64,000 nt of DNA from Plantago ovata (lineage: Eukaryota; Streptophyta; Magnoliopsida; Lamiales; Plantaginaceae), in the NCBI GenBank assembly GCA_028274465.1, contig CM051458.1:76981253-77045252 (forward strand), read 5' to 3'. The notes beneath the pieces were generated by a model. That model had not been told where the DNA came from, searched no databases, and saw nothing but the letters and a program-made list of their open reading frames with translations. The position numbers and the translations under genes were made by a program. Positions within the stretch are counted from its first letter, which is position 1. Each line of letters begins with the position of its first letter. Below are positions 1 to 9,484 of this stretch, one piece after another.

Positions 1-863
1 ATAAATGCAGAGTAGTTGTTGCAAAAATTATATTTAGATTCAGTGACTTGTGTTGGTACAATTGTTAAACCCATGTTAAGACTTAAGATGGTAGTTATAG
101 TGTTGGAAACATTGTTAGAAATACTTAGAATCTTTGGACAAATTATACGGAACTAATACAACTTTTCATCCTTTCAGCATTCCTCTTTGTTTATATTTAG
201 TGTTGATCTTCAATGAAAGACCAGAAACTCTGATATTTCTGTCCTTCCATGTCTGTAGTGTTCTGTGATGCATAAATGATTAATACGTTATTTTTGCCAT
301 CCTACAATATGAGCTGTTCTTAATGCTTGAATCTCCTTTGCATAAGATGTTGGAATTGTTAACTTTTCTATTTGGATGTGGATTCGTTGGTTACTTATAA
401 CCTGGCACAGAAAGTTAGTTGGGTATCTAATATATCTAGCCTTATAGGCTTAGAGCATAGAAATGTTGCAGTTTTGTGCACCGGTTGTTGAAGGATTTAT
501 TATATTGCAAAAATGAAGAAGCAATTTTGCTGAGGCTACTTCATACCTTTATATCCGTGTTTTTTTACAGGTCCTTGTAAATCTTCCGTGCATGTTTATG
601 CTGCTTAAATCTTTCTAAATTAGCTTGAAGTGTATTATGTGTATTTTTTGTGAGTCAGTTGCCAGAAATACGTTGCTATGTCCAAGCTGCAGATTTATAT
701 GGAACTCAGATTCTGATTTATAAGCAAGCCTATATAAATTAACTCAGATTCTGATTTTCCGAACACTTCCATTCTTTGAGATTTGGGAACGTTTAGAAGA
801 TTTGCTACAGAATGTGCTTTTAATCGTAGTTTGTGGAGCTGATTGGAGTGCCTTTTGTTGCAG
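1..863. other. AT-rich stretch, no gene recognised
   Basis: No convincing coding exon, RNA gene or repeat is visible. It directly precedes two + strand exons, so it is most simply an intron or upstream part of that gene, which would then begin before the window. Confidence 0.4.
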
Positions 864-1243
864 GGTCTGCAATATGTGTGCACCAAGTTTTGGACCTTTG
901 TTTGTATGACATGCAGTGGGATACAGTAAGTAATCGATATGAAGCTTTACTGTGTAGAGCTTTTGGTGTATTTTATAGCAGTTTGAAGGACTATGTTTAG
1001 TGAACTTTTAGAAACTAGTACTTGCTGGGATTGTGTTGAATAGATTTGGATTGATGTGAATGCTGCTTGCTTGATTCGAACACTAGCACTATTCTGACCA
1101 TTTAATCATTCTTCATTTAGCCTCAAGATTTCTGGAACATGAGCTCTCTGCAAGCTGCATTACCAAATCAGAATTCAGCCCCTTATGTTACTGGTGTGAA
1201 TCAATCCTGGTTTCCCCAAAATCCACCCAGTCTTATATCCCAG
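864..1243 (+). CDS. Two internal exons of an unrecognised + strand gene
   Basis: Exon 864-925 sits between a TTGCAG acceptor and a perfect GTAAGT donor at 926. Exon 1121-1243 sits between TTTAG and CAG/GTATAA. Spliced, they read in one open frame: 2 nt plus 20 codons, then 41 codons. The join gives ...LYDMQW-DT/PQDFWNMSS..., and the second exon is rich in Asn, Gln, Ser and Pro. I do not recognise the family. The terminal exon at about 3.8 kb could belong to the same transcript, but the exons between them were not resolved, so the link is inference. Nothing here shows a catalytic motif. Confidence 0.4.
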
Positions 1244-1572
1244 GTATAAAATTTGATAATCGAACTGGTATGACTGTTGAGACATTAGATAAATTGGTAT
1301 GTTCTGGCATGACTGTTGAGACATTAGATAAATTGATATGTTCTGGCATGACTGTTGAGAACTCCATGATAATCATTTCTTTTTGACTATGTGCAATAGA
1401 ATAAATGCCCATTGTTTTGTTTGCTACTGCCTCAAGTACCCATTATTTTTTTACTGGCAAATGTTTTTATTTGATCTCACATGATATATGGATTTCCAAT
1501 CATGCATGGGAATGCTTGTGTACCTACCATCGTTCATTCTTCATTAACTATTTTTTTTAGAGATATCTATTT

Positions 1573-1640
1573 GGGTGTTTACTCTAGTGGTATGAATCTT
1601 GCTTTTGCAAGAGAGGCGAGTTCGATTCTCGCAACACCCG
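1573..1640 (+). tRNA. tRNA-like cloverleaf, probably a decayed tRNA gene
   Basis: The 5' GGGTGTT (1573-1579) pairs perfectly with AACACCC (1633-1639). A five-pair T stem GCGAG/CTCGC encloses the canonical loop TTCGATT, and AGTGGTA resembles a D loop. The anticodon stem TCTTG/CAAGA closes only six bases (CTTTTG), and the D stem has mismatches. Acceptor and T arms are too regular for chance, but the short anticodon loop argues against a working tRNA. The body most resembles glycine tRNAs. It lies inside a probable intron of the flanking + strand gene. Confidence 0.45.
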
Positions 1641-1739
1641 TTCTAGTCTGTATTCCTGGCTGAGGGCAAAGTTTCAGACTTGTGATTCATGTTCAGTAGG
1701 TTTTTTAGGCTGAGCTATTCGATTATAGGATATTTATCA

Positions 1740-2161
1740 GGAATTTTTCAAAAGGGGTATAGTAGGCTTTGGTGATGAAATGTTTGCCAACTTATACTTT
1801 AGGTGATAATAGGGTTTAACTAATTTGTCATAGGAAGTGAACTGCTTTAGTTGGCAACTTACTATTGTCATTGAAAGCATATTATTCATCTAATTGATTA
1901 TGGACTTTAGGTGATGAATATAGCTTTAGGTTATAATAGGGTTTAACTAATTTGACAATATTTTTGTCACTCGAGTAAATCTAATTTGACAAATTCAAAA
2001 TTTGTCACCAGGTTTTAGGTGACAAAACGAGCATTTTGGCACCATAATACTAATGTGACAACCCGGTGACAAAAATGAATTGCCATCAAAACGTTTACGT
2101 GATAATTTTTTGACTTTAAATGGCAAAAACTATCATCACCTAAAACCCTTTTTTTGTAGTG
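1740..2161. mobile_element. Fragment of a CACTA-type MITE (right end)
   Basis: The segment ends in TTTTTTTGTAGTG at 2161, the reverse complement of a CACTA terminus. Inside, TTAGGTGATAATAGGG and its variant recur, and the words GTGACAAA/TTTGTCACC appear in both orientations, as expected of subterminal repeats. No matching CACTACAA left end was found nearby, so the element looks truncated. The left limit is approximate. Confidence 0.45.
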
Positions 2162-2291
2162 AGTCAATTCTAGTATTTATTATTTAATTCATAGTTTAAG
2201 AGGGATAAGCTACTAAACAAATAAGTAGATGGTATTTGAGGGAAGTTGAGATGCAGTTGGAACTTGGAACTTGGGATCTATATAAGTAGAT

Positions 2292-2327
2292 TTTTATTTT
2301 ATTTTATTTTATTTTATTTTATTTTTT
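2292..2327. repeat. (TTTTA)n microsatellite
   Basis: About seven consecutive TTTTA units. Confidence 0.9.
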
Positions 2328-2783
2328 TACATTAGGCCTACTTTTGTTTCGATTCATGCGATTGTTCTTGTCATTGTGTGAAGATCAGGAAATAATAATA
2401 CATGTGTACATGTGTATATTTCAATCGTCTAAGTTTCTAATCACTTCGGGTTTATGATTGGAAATCTGTGCTCGAGCCAGAGAGTAAACTCTACATTGTT
2501 GGAATTGCCAAGATTTAAGTCACATAATTGCTATTCGAGAATTGTAGTGATAGGGTTTTTTCCATTAGCAATTAGTTTGAGGGAGCTCCTCAAGGTAACA
2601 TCACTCTCCACTCCTTAGAGGCAACATCTAAGATTGGAGGTTATTCCGACCTTGAGGACTTGGTTACAACTCCTAACTCTCGGCTTGACAAGATGAACGA
2701 CTACACATACTAGACGATGGTTGAAATCTTGGTTCAAGTTTGACATTCTGTTAACACAACCACCAGTCTAATTGAAACTGTTT

Positions 2784-2945
2784 CAACAATTGTGTTCGTT
2801 GAAATCTTGCCTCTTCTAGCTTTGTTTGATGTTGTTGATCACCTTTCATGTGATAATTGCTTTTGACTTTCATACCAACCATGTCTATTTGTCTACTCCA
2901 ACAATTGTGTTCGTTGAAATCATACCTCTTCTAGCTTTGTTTGAT
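2784..2945 (+). repeat. Local duplication of a 47-bp segment
   Basis: The stretch CAACAATTGTGTTCGTTGAA...TTTGTTTGAT occurs at 2784-2830 and again at 2899-2945 with two or three changes. The second copy runs into an open frame containing LPILPWLGGDSDSS. A further duplicated pair, with GATGAAYTGG in each copy, lies at about 3010-3095 and 3180-3235. This may be exon duplication in the + strand gene; splice sites here are ambiguous. Confidence 0.55.
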
Positions 2946-3784
2946 TTGCCAATCTTGCCTTGGTTGGGAGGAGACAGTGATAGTTCAAGAACAGCAAATG
3001 ACGAAGAAAAGAATCAATTTTTTTGTAGGAGAAGAACAGATAACCATGTCTTGATGAATTGGTTCTTTCTTTTCTTTTAGCAGAAGGTGGAGTTAATCCT
3101 TATGAATCACAGTTTAAGTTATCAAATGATGAGAAAAGAAATTAGCAGTTTTTTTTTTTTTTTTCTACGAGCAGGACAAATCACCATGCCTTGATGAACT
3201 GGATCATGTCTTTTTGCAGAAGTTGGAGCCACACGAATACAAATGCAACCCAATATTTTCTCTTACTGCAACCAACTACTTTACTATGTTTTTCTTATAT
3301 TCAGTTCTAGAGTATGAAGTGGACCTGCAAATATTATTGTGGCCTTTTATCTTCTAAACTGTTATGACTATATGAACTACTTGTCAAAGTTAACTTCTTT
3401 CTGCTTACAATCTGCATAGTAGGGGCATTTTGCTCTAGTGCTGAAAGTATGAAGTCTAGTGAATGAGCCAAGCCTGTAAATCCCATTTTCAATCAGCGGT
3501 TTCTTGTGTTTTCCTGCAAGTTATGTCACCTTTTTTATCCCATTACTGATGATTTCCTTTCCAATGTGTAGAGTTTTTTCTTTTTTGTGGTCGGTTGTTA
3601 TGCCCTGTTCTCCATTATTAATATTTATGCTGCTTATACACTATGAAGCATTGACACTCAACTTCGACTTCTCTCGTTTATCTTCATGTCTTTACTATGG
3701 CCTGAGAGTGCATGTTTTTCAGTATTCAGTTGAATGATATTTCGCTTGTAATGTAGCAAAGTCTATTAGTCTAGCTCTTATGGC

Positions 3785-4171
3785 ATGCTTCTCAATAATC
3801 ACCTGTCCAATGGCTTTTGTTGGCATATGAGTCCTTTTGAAAGTGCACTTCCAGCTCCTATTTCTGCTCATTCTGAAGGGCCAATCAATCAAGCATCGAA
3901 TCGAGATTTAGGGATAAGTAGATTGCTCAGAGGAGAATCCAAGAAACGTGTAATCCCTCACCAATGTGGTCATGGTTGCTGTGACATGTCAAGTAAGTAT
4001 AACCGACCAAGCTTACTTTTGGGCCCTGAGTTCATTGACTATACAGAAACTCCGCTCTTAGCAAGCCAGGAATTGGCAGCATTAGCAGCAGATATAAGTA
4101 ATGTCGCGTGGTGCAGAAGCGAGTTGGAGAATGACAGTGTTAAATCAGTGGACAGTACAAGCTGCGGGTGA
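3785..4171 (+). CDS. Probable terminal exon of an unrecognised + strand gene
   Basis: The open frame covers up to 128 codons and is open upstream to 3770; the true 5' boundary is probably an acceptor in that interval rather than the ATG at 3785. The product is hydrophilic, with a small cysteine/histidine cluster HQCGHGCC around residue 60 and a C-terminal segment ELAALAADISNVAWCRS that looks conserved. It ends in TGA, and a poly(A) signal follows at 4508. The Cys/His cluster could bind zinc, but I cannot assign a family. The gene converges on the minus-strand Yippee-like gene starting at 4756. Confidence 0.5.
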   Translation: MLLNNHLSNGFCWHMSPFESALPAPISAHSEGPINQASNRDLGISRLLRGESKKRVIPHQCGHGCCDMSSKYNRPSLLLGPEFIDYTETPLLASQELAALAADISNVAWCRSELENDSVKSVDSTSCG

Positions 4172-4507
4172 TTGCTGATTATTGTCAATTTCAAGAAAAT
4201 GGAGGTAAAAATCTAAGCTTTTGAGTAGGGAATAGGACGCCATCACAAATGTATGTACTTTTGCCTGATACCGGCAATCAGCAAGTTGATGATTTACAAG
4301 GAAATGAGCTGTTTCTAGTTCTAAAGCTTTTATGGCTTGTGTGATTAGAATCTTGTTTATCATTAAGAACTTAATTTAAGATCATCATCTTCTTGTGTGC
4401 TAGAATGAAAAACCAGTAGGAAATGTTCATTGATGATTATATGATGCTACAGAGTCTATTTTGGAGTTGAAATGGCGGTGATTGAAACGCTTATTACAGT
4501 TTAATGT

Positions 4508-4513
4508 AATAAA
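4508..4513 (+). terminator. Candidate poly(A) signal AATAAA
   Basis: It lies 337 nt after the stop of the preceding exon and before a T/G-rich stretch, which suits plant 3'-end formation. It closes the + strand gene before the convergent gene. Confidence 0.45.
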
Positions 4514-4755
4514 ATTGTCTTCTTGTTCACTGATTGTCTTTGCAAGAAAACTTCTATACAGTTATCTGGTAATAATAAAGATTTGATACTCTGCTTTAGA
4601 CAGTAACATAGCCGAAGTTTGACAGGAAAATGAGAAAAAGAATTTTTTTTCAACGGAAGTGGCTTTGCTTTGCGCTGTTAATGTGAAATCTTCAAGTATC
4701 TCATTCCTCTCTGTGTCACTCAGTTGTCCGGTTCCAACGCCTGCCAAACAACAAA

Positions 4756-6352
4756 CTACGTCTTGCGGACCTTATCCGCAGGGATATGGAACCGAAACAC
4801 AGCAGCGGTACCATATCCATATGCAACTGTCTTATATCCCAACTCGACGTCACAGCAATTGCAGTTCAAAGTAGCGATGGCACCGTTATCACAATGTGCA
4901 CTTGTGCTGGTGTACATGTTTAGTCTGCAAATTAATTGATAAGAGATTAGAATTGGATCGGTCATCTAGCACAGAACAGAAATAGAATGATCAGTATCAG
5001 TGTCATCTTACGCTGTGCGAAAATGAAGATCAGTATCAGTGGACTGCAAAAGGAATGAAAAAGTGAATCAGTCAGATTATCTAAATTACTGATCAGTGGA
5101 AAAGTCCAGACAGGGAGTTTAAATCCAAAACGGTTCAAGTATGGTTTCCTAATCTATGAACACGAGTAGGACAAAATATACGAACACGAATAAACACCAA
5201 TATAAGATAGAACCAGCTTAATAGATTGTGTTCACACTTCTCAAATGAATGCACATATCTCAGAGACCTATCAGAACATACAACACACTTCTCAAAGGAA
5301 TGCTCATATCTCAGAGACCTATCAGAACATAGATATTTAAGCAGCACAGACTCTATACAACACACTTCTCAAAGGAATGCTCATATCTCAGAACATAGAT
5401 ATTTAAATTAAGCAGCACAAACTCTGATACAACAATATCAAGGAACTGCAAATGAGATTAGGACTGATCAGCTCATGAAAGTAAACATAAACGGGTAGAA
5501 TGGAATCCACGTCACATCATAAGGGTAGAAGCTAAGTATATTATAGGCGCACACACATCATAACCAGTTATATCAAGTCAACGCAGCACAGCTCAAATCC
5601 AAAATACTTCAAGTATGGTTTCCTAAACTATGAACAGGAGTAGGACTAAATCTACGAACACAGAAGAAACACCAATACAAGATAGAACCAACTAAATGAA
5701 TTGTTTTTACCATTTGCATAAGATCATCAGTGTAGGCAATCCATGTTTTACATTTTCTGCATTGGTAAGTGTTTTGTTGGCTAGGAGGGAAAGTCACGAT
5801 AGTCCGGTCTCGAAAGACCGGAAGCTCGTCCTCCTCGCCAACTTGCAAAGACAACTTCATCCTGGAAAGAAAAAAAAAGAAGAGGTGAATAGCATCATTC
5901 ATCAAACATAAAATAATTGTTTCTTCTTACTACTGTTCAAACACAGAGATATAGAAACTTACGAATTTACAACCGATCTCGATGGTACGTAATGTTCATC
6001 ATCAACTATTCGCAATACTTCACAGCCAAGTTTCGTTTGACATTCACGACACTGTATCGGTCTTCTGAGCTCATGCCCAGCCAAAAGTATATCACCCGAG
6101 GTAATGTTGTGTCTGTAGACTCAGAATGTAGTAAAATCAAGACTGGTAGTCAGCAGTTGTAACCTTCCATAGCAAATCAAGTAAGTTCTTACTGAGGTCA
6201 ACAGAATAATAATCAAGAAATACGTACATATCAGTGATGATGCAATAAGGTTCCTCTAGTTCGGGTCTATCGCTCCAGCTGAGCTGATTTTCAAAAGCAA
6301 GATATAGCCCACAATTACGGCATATGACCTTATTGATAATGGGTCCAATCAT
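4756..6352 (-). CDS. Tandem Yippee-like zinc-binding protein (five exons, 208 aa)
   Basis: Model: exons 6352-6228, 6112-5963, 5861-5711, 5043-5012 and 4924-4756, each with GT-AG borders; donors include GTACGT and GTAAGT, and one acceptor is TTTCTTTCCAG. They total 627 nt and keep one frame. The protein has four CxxC knuckles: CRNC 11-14, CREC 63-66, CRKC 126-129, CNCC 174-177. The second and fourth sit in LLAGHELRRPIQCRECQTKL and AIATLNCNCCDVELGY, which resemble the Yippee signature (L-T-G-x-H-T-V-A-D-I-x-C-x-x-C-x-x-x-L-G). Two copies of the CxxC-x(44-48)-CxxC module are therefore present, whereas known Yippee proteins have one (x52). Yippee domains share the beta-tent fold of Mis18 and cereblon; the role of this protein is unknown. 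A CAG before the ATG would allow an upstream 5' exon. Confidence 0.7.
5121..5700 (-). repeat. Duplicated intron segments in the Yippee-like gene
   Basis: About 105 bp at 5121-5225 (AAATCCAAAACGGTTCAAGT...) recur at 5595-5700 with scattered changes. Between them, a 50-bp unit (CACACTTCTCAAAGGAATGC...) is repeated three times over 5232-5410. All of it lies in the intron before the 32-nt exon. Confidence 0.75.
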
Positions 6353-6570
6353 TGTGATCTGTATAACAGAATGTCGCCCTGAAGATGAAATGTATAACAG
6401 TAAGTATGGATATGTAACAGTCTAAGAGACAAACAGTCATAAATTGGTAGCATACAAGAACCTGTTTAAGTGACAAAACACTAAGTTATTACAGAGAATT
6501 ACAGAAATGAGTGGAGAAGAAGATGAAAACTGAAAATGAGCTAGTGTCCTGTTTAGGCTATTTATAACTA

Positions 6571-6893
6571 TCATAACCGCCTACGTACTACTGTTACAGA
6601 ACATGGTACTAACAAAATCCCTTAAATAATATAATCGTTGCAAGGAACACGCTTTTCTCTATTTCTTTCTGTTTATTTCCTTGTCTTTTCTTCTGACTAT
6701 CATAACCGTCAAGTACTATTGTTACAGAACAAGGTACTAACAAAATCCCTTAACTAATATACTCGTTTCAAGTACAATACGCTTTTCTCTATTTCTTCTT
6801 CTGTTTATTTCGTCGTCTTTTCTTCTGACTATCATAACCGTCAAGTACTACTGTTACAGCACAAGGTACTAACAAAATCCCTTAACTAATATA
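6571..6893. repeat. Tandem repeat, about 130-bp unit, 2.5 copies
   Basis: Units begin at about 6572, 6701 and 6833 with CATAACCGYC and share the words GGTACTAACAAAATCCCTTA and CTTTTCTCTATTTC. The array lies 220 bp upstream of the first exon of the Yippee-like gene, in its promoter or in a 5' UTR intron. Confidence 0.85.
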
Positions 6894-7106
6894 AACTCAC
6901 ACACAATAGAGACAATGATATTATTTTTCTCTTATAAATCAAAGGAAAGATAGATGACAACAACTAACCTTTACAGGCGGCAGGATATTCAGAACTCGCA
7001 GGCAGGATGGTATTCTGAACCACTGTAGAGACATTTGGGTGATTTCTAATTCTGAATCGTCAATATATATGCCGATCCACTCTGAACTTGATTCATCGCA
7101 TTGGTT

Positions 7107-7690
7107 TCATATTGTGCACAAGTCCGCCAAGCAACGAGGTGCATCATCCCCTTGTTGCCTCAAGAAAACGGTCGTTATCAGGATCAGGTAGCACAGGAAG
7201 AGAAATTTCATAACATTCATCATCACCGTGGCCTGAACGTCGTACAGCAGAAAGATCCTTCCATTCGTGGCTGCCACCATTTGGGTCGTAAACTTGAGGA
7301 CAGCAGCCGAGGTATCCGAAGCTATATAGATTTTTCCACAGATTGAAACGCAAAAGCCAGATATAAAAAGGGAGCATAGACAACCGGACAAGTAGTCTTC
7401 GTTCGCTCAGACAAGATGCTCCATTGTAGTGGTGGTGCACATCAGGAGGAATACGGTCAGGCTTTGCAAAATGAAACAGTCACCCGAAAACGTAGATGGT
7501 GGAATCTAATCTGGCCATATCATCACCCCTTGCCACCAAACCATGCATGGGAGTCATGGGACTATGGGAGGTAGGCTGTTGAGATAAAGCTCACCCTTAT
7601 CCACATCAACTACACATGATTCATTCATATGATACTTCCGATGACGAGGACCCCATAGCGCTCTTCTCCTCTGCTTCCAATACTTTATGT
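7107..7690 (-). pseudogene. Decayed kelch-repeat gene fragment
   Basis: Reading minus, pieces in different frames resemble plant F-box/kelch proteins: VVDVDKGE...NSLPPI, then ARGDDMARLDSTIYVFG, then SICGKIYIAS, then VYDPNGGSHEWKDLS (a typical D-P-x-x-x-x-W kelch strand). Stops or frame changes separate them, the clearest just before the YDPNGG segment at about 7285. No F-box is visible. It is best read as a pseudogene fragment. An alternative, that some breaks are introns, is less likely because splice sites do not repair the frame. Confidence 0.5.
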
Positions 7691-7699
7691 CTGAAATGT

Positions 7700-8530
7700 T
7701 GGTATGGTTGCCCTAGGTATGACCAAACAGATTATATAATGGGTCAGGTTAATTAGAAACTGCATGCAAACACTAGAAACTAGAAAGTTGAGACCACAAT
7801 AAAATTACAGTAGCATAGGGTAGGTGCTAAATTGGTACTCTCAACATAGATCAGTGCGACAGAACTTATCTAAATTGAAATTATAAAGTATAAAAACTAA
7901 CTAAGCAAATCCAAATCAATCTAAACTGATATGAACAACAGAATGAGTTTTTAGACGAACATAACAAAAGCCTATATAAATCGAAGAAAAGAAGTCTATA
8001 TTCCGATCAAGAATTTCTACTACTTGTTGGTACAATTTGATCAGATGAGAATTGGTTAGAGTGAAAATTACAAGACAAGGTAGGATCATTAGCTACATGC
8101 TATCTATCTTTACCTGTCAACAAGGACAAATTCTTCAGGAACCATAGCAAATATGGAGGCGTGGAGAAGACGACAGACGGCCAGATAGACGGAAGATGAT
8201 GAACAATGAAATTAAGATACTAATTATTATAATAATAATAATGTTAGGTTCGGAAAGGAATGATATATAGGTCAATCGCCTAATGGGCTTAATTACCGGG
8301 AAAAATGAGTGATGATAAACAATGTTAATTATGGCCTAATGGGCCAAGATTATATTAATTAATGAACTTTTCACTCATAATTTGTGGACTCAATTACACC
8401 AACTTCAAAAAATTTCATAAGGTAAATACCATGAATGTAAATTTCATATACAAAAGAATAAATTTGAGCTTAATTACAAGAACACACAGATCATATATAT
8501 GGCATGAAGACAATTACAAAAAGCTAGCTT
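7700..8530. other. Intergenic, nothing recognised
   Basis: AT-rich sequence with a short (AATAAT)n-like run near 8230. No coding exon or mobile-element end could be supported. Confidence 0.4.
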
Positions 8531-8536
8531 CTGGAT

Positions 8537-8680
8537 TCAGAAAAAGCACTTGGGAAAATCCCAAGGAGGCGGAGGCAACGTCGTTGAGGCTGTCAGGCCA
8601 TTTCCGACTTCGAAAGTTGTAGCAAGACCCCATGCATGGCAAGAAGTGAACATCCAAATGGCAATGCATGATCTATACAC
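8537..8680 (-). CDS. Possible isolated terminal exon, unrecognised
   Basis: TATTTTTCAG precedes a 144-nt open stretch that ends in TGA, giving 47 residues including CIAIWMFTSCHAWG and a proline-rich TTLPPPPWDFPKCFF end. No upstream partner exon was found. It could be a remnant or chance. Confidence 0.2.
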   Translation of the reverse strand: MYRSCIAIWMFTSCHAWGLATTFEVGNGLTASTTLPPPPWDFPKCFF

Positions 8681-9041
8681 CTGAAAAATATAATGTCACA
8701 TTTCAAATTTTACTATGTAGTCTTGAGTCGATTCACAGTTAGATTTTTTTACCTGCAATCCAATACGTACTATATCACAATATCAATAAAGTTACTGGCA
8801 ACTAACATATGGCAACTAATATAGTTTGGGTTGGCCGGCCATCAAATTGTTAGCTATTCTACTTATACATTTCAAAACTGTTTTAAACAGAATATTGTTC
8901 TTGAAAGTGCATGAGTTTTGCATAGAAGTACTTCAGTTTGACTGCTGCTGCTGTAAACCTCTTAATGTGATAATTAGTTGCCAGAAAGCAAAATTCTCTA
9001 ATAGATAGAATTTTATATCTGATAGGTTCAACTTTATAAAC

Positions 9042-9378
9042 TTTATACCACGCTTTTTTGCTATATACCACGCTTTTAAAGCGTGGTATAAAGCCTTAAC
9101 TTTTAAAGCGTGTTATAAAGTAGAAACCAATTGATTAAAAAAAAAAAAAAAGAGTATGTTATCTCACACCTTTTTCTAAAGTTCACTTTATTTGAATACC
9201 TTTTTAAAATGTCACATTACCACCAAACTTTTTTTCTTGAAGATGCAGTTTATCCAATCTCTAACACCGTTAAATAAAAACGAGTAAGATAAAGAAAACA
9301 TGCACACATTCTGAAACCTAATGCTTAATATCAAATCAAAGATGAACCACTTGCCAAAAAAGAACGAGAGAAACAAAC
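9042..9378. repeat. Direct repeat, copy 1 (palindromes plus AT-rich tail)
   Basis: It matches 19833-20250 in the same orientation. Both copies hold TATACCACGC...GCGTGGTATA palindromes followed by a 260-bp segment starting AGAAACCAATTGATT and ending GAGAGAAACAAA. Copy 1 lacks about 105 bp after CCTTAACT that copy 2 has. At 9379 copy 1 joins directly to the truncated repeat unit of the CACTA gene. Confidence 0.8.
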
Positions 9379-9484
9379 ACTACAAAAGGAATTTGAGTTG
9401 ATTATTAGAAAAGATAAAAGAACATAGGAAAAAAAAAAAAAAAAAAAAAGGAGATCAAGTCGAACAATAATAAAAGGACATTAC

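Noticed and set aside
3785..4171. Assignment of the Cys/His-containing terminal exon to a meiotic helicase or other named family
   Set aside because: The HQCGHGCC cluster is only a weak resemblance; no diagnostic motif supports any name.
9379..9390. CACTACAA at the junction as a CACTA left terminus
   Set aside because: The following bases belong to the duplicated intron unit of the accessory gene (compare 9590-9670), so this looks like a truncation point and not a TIR.
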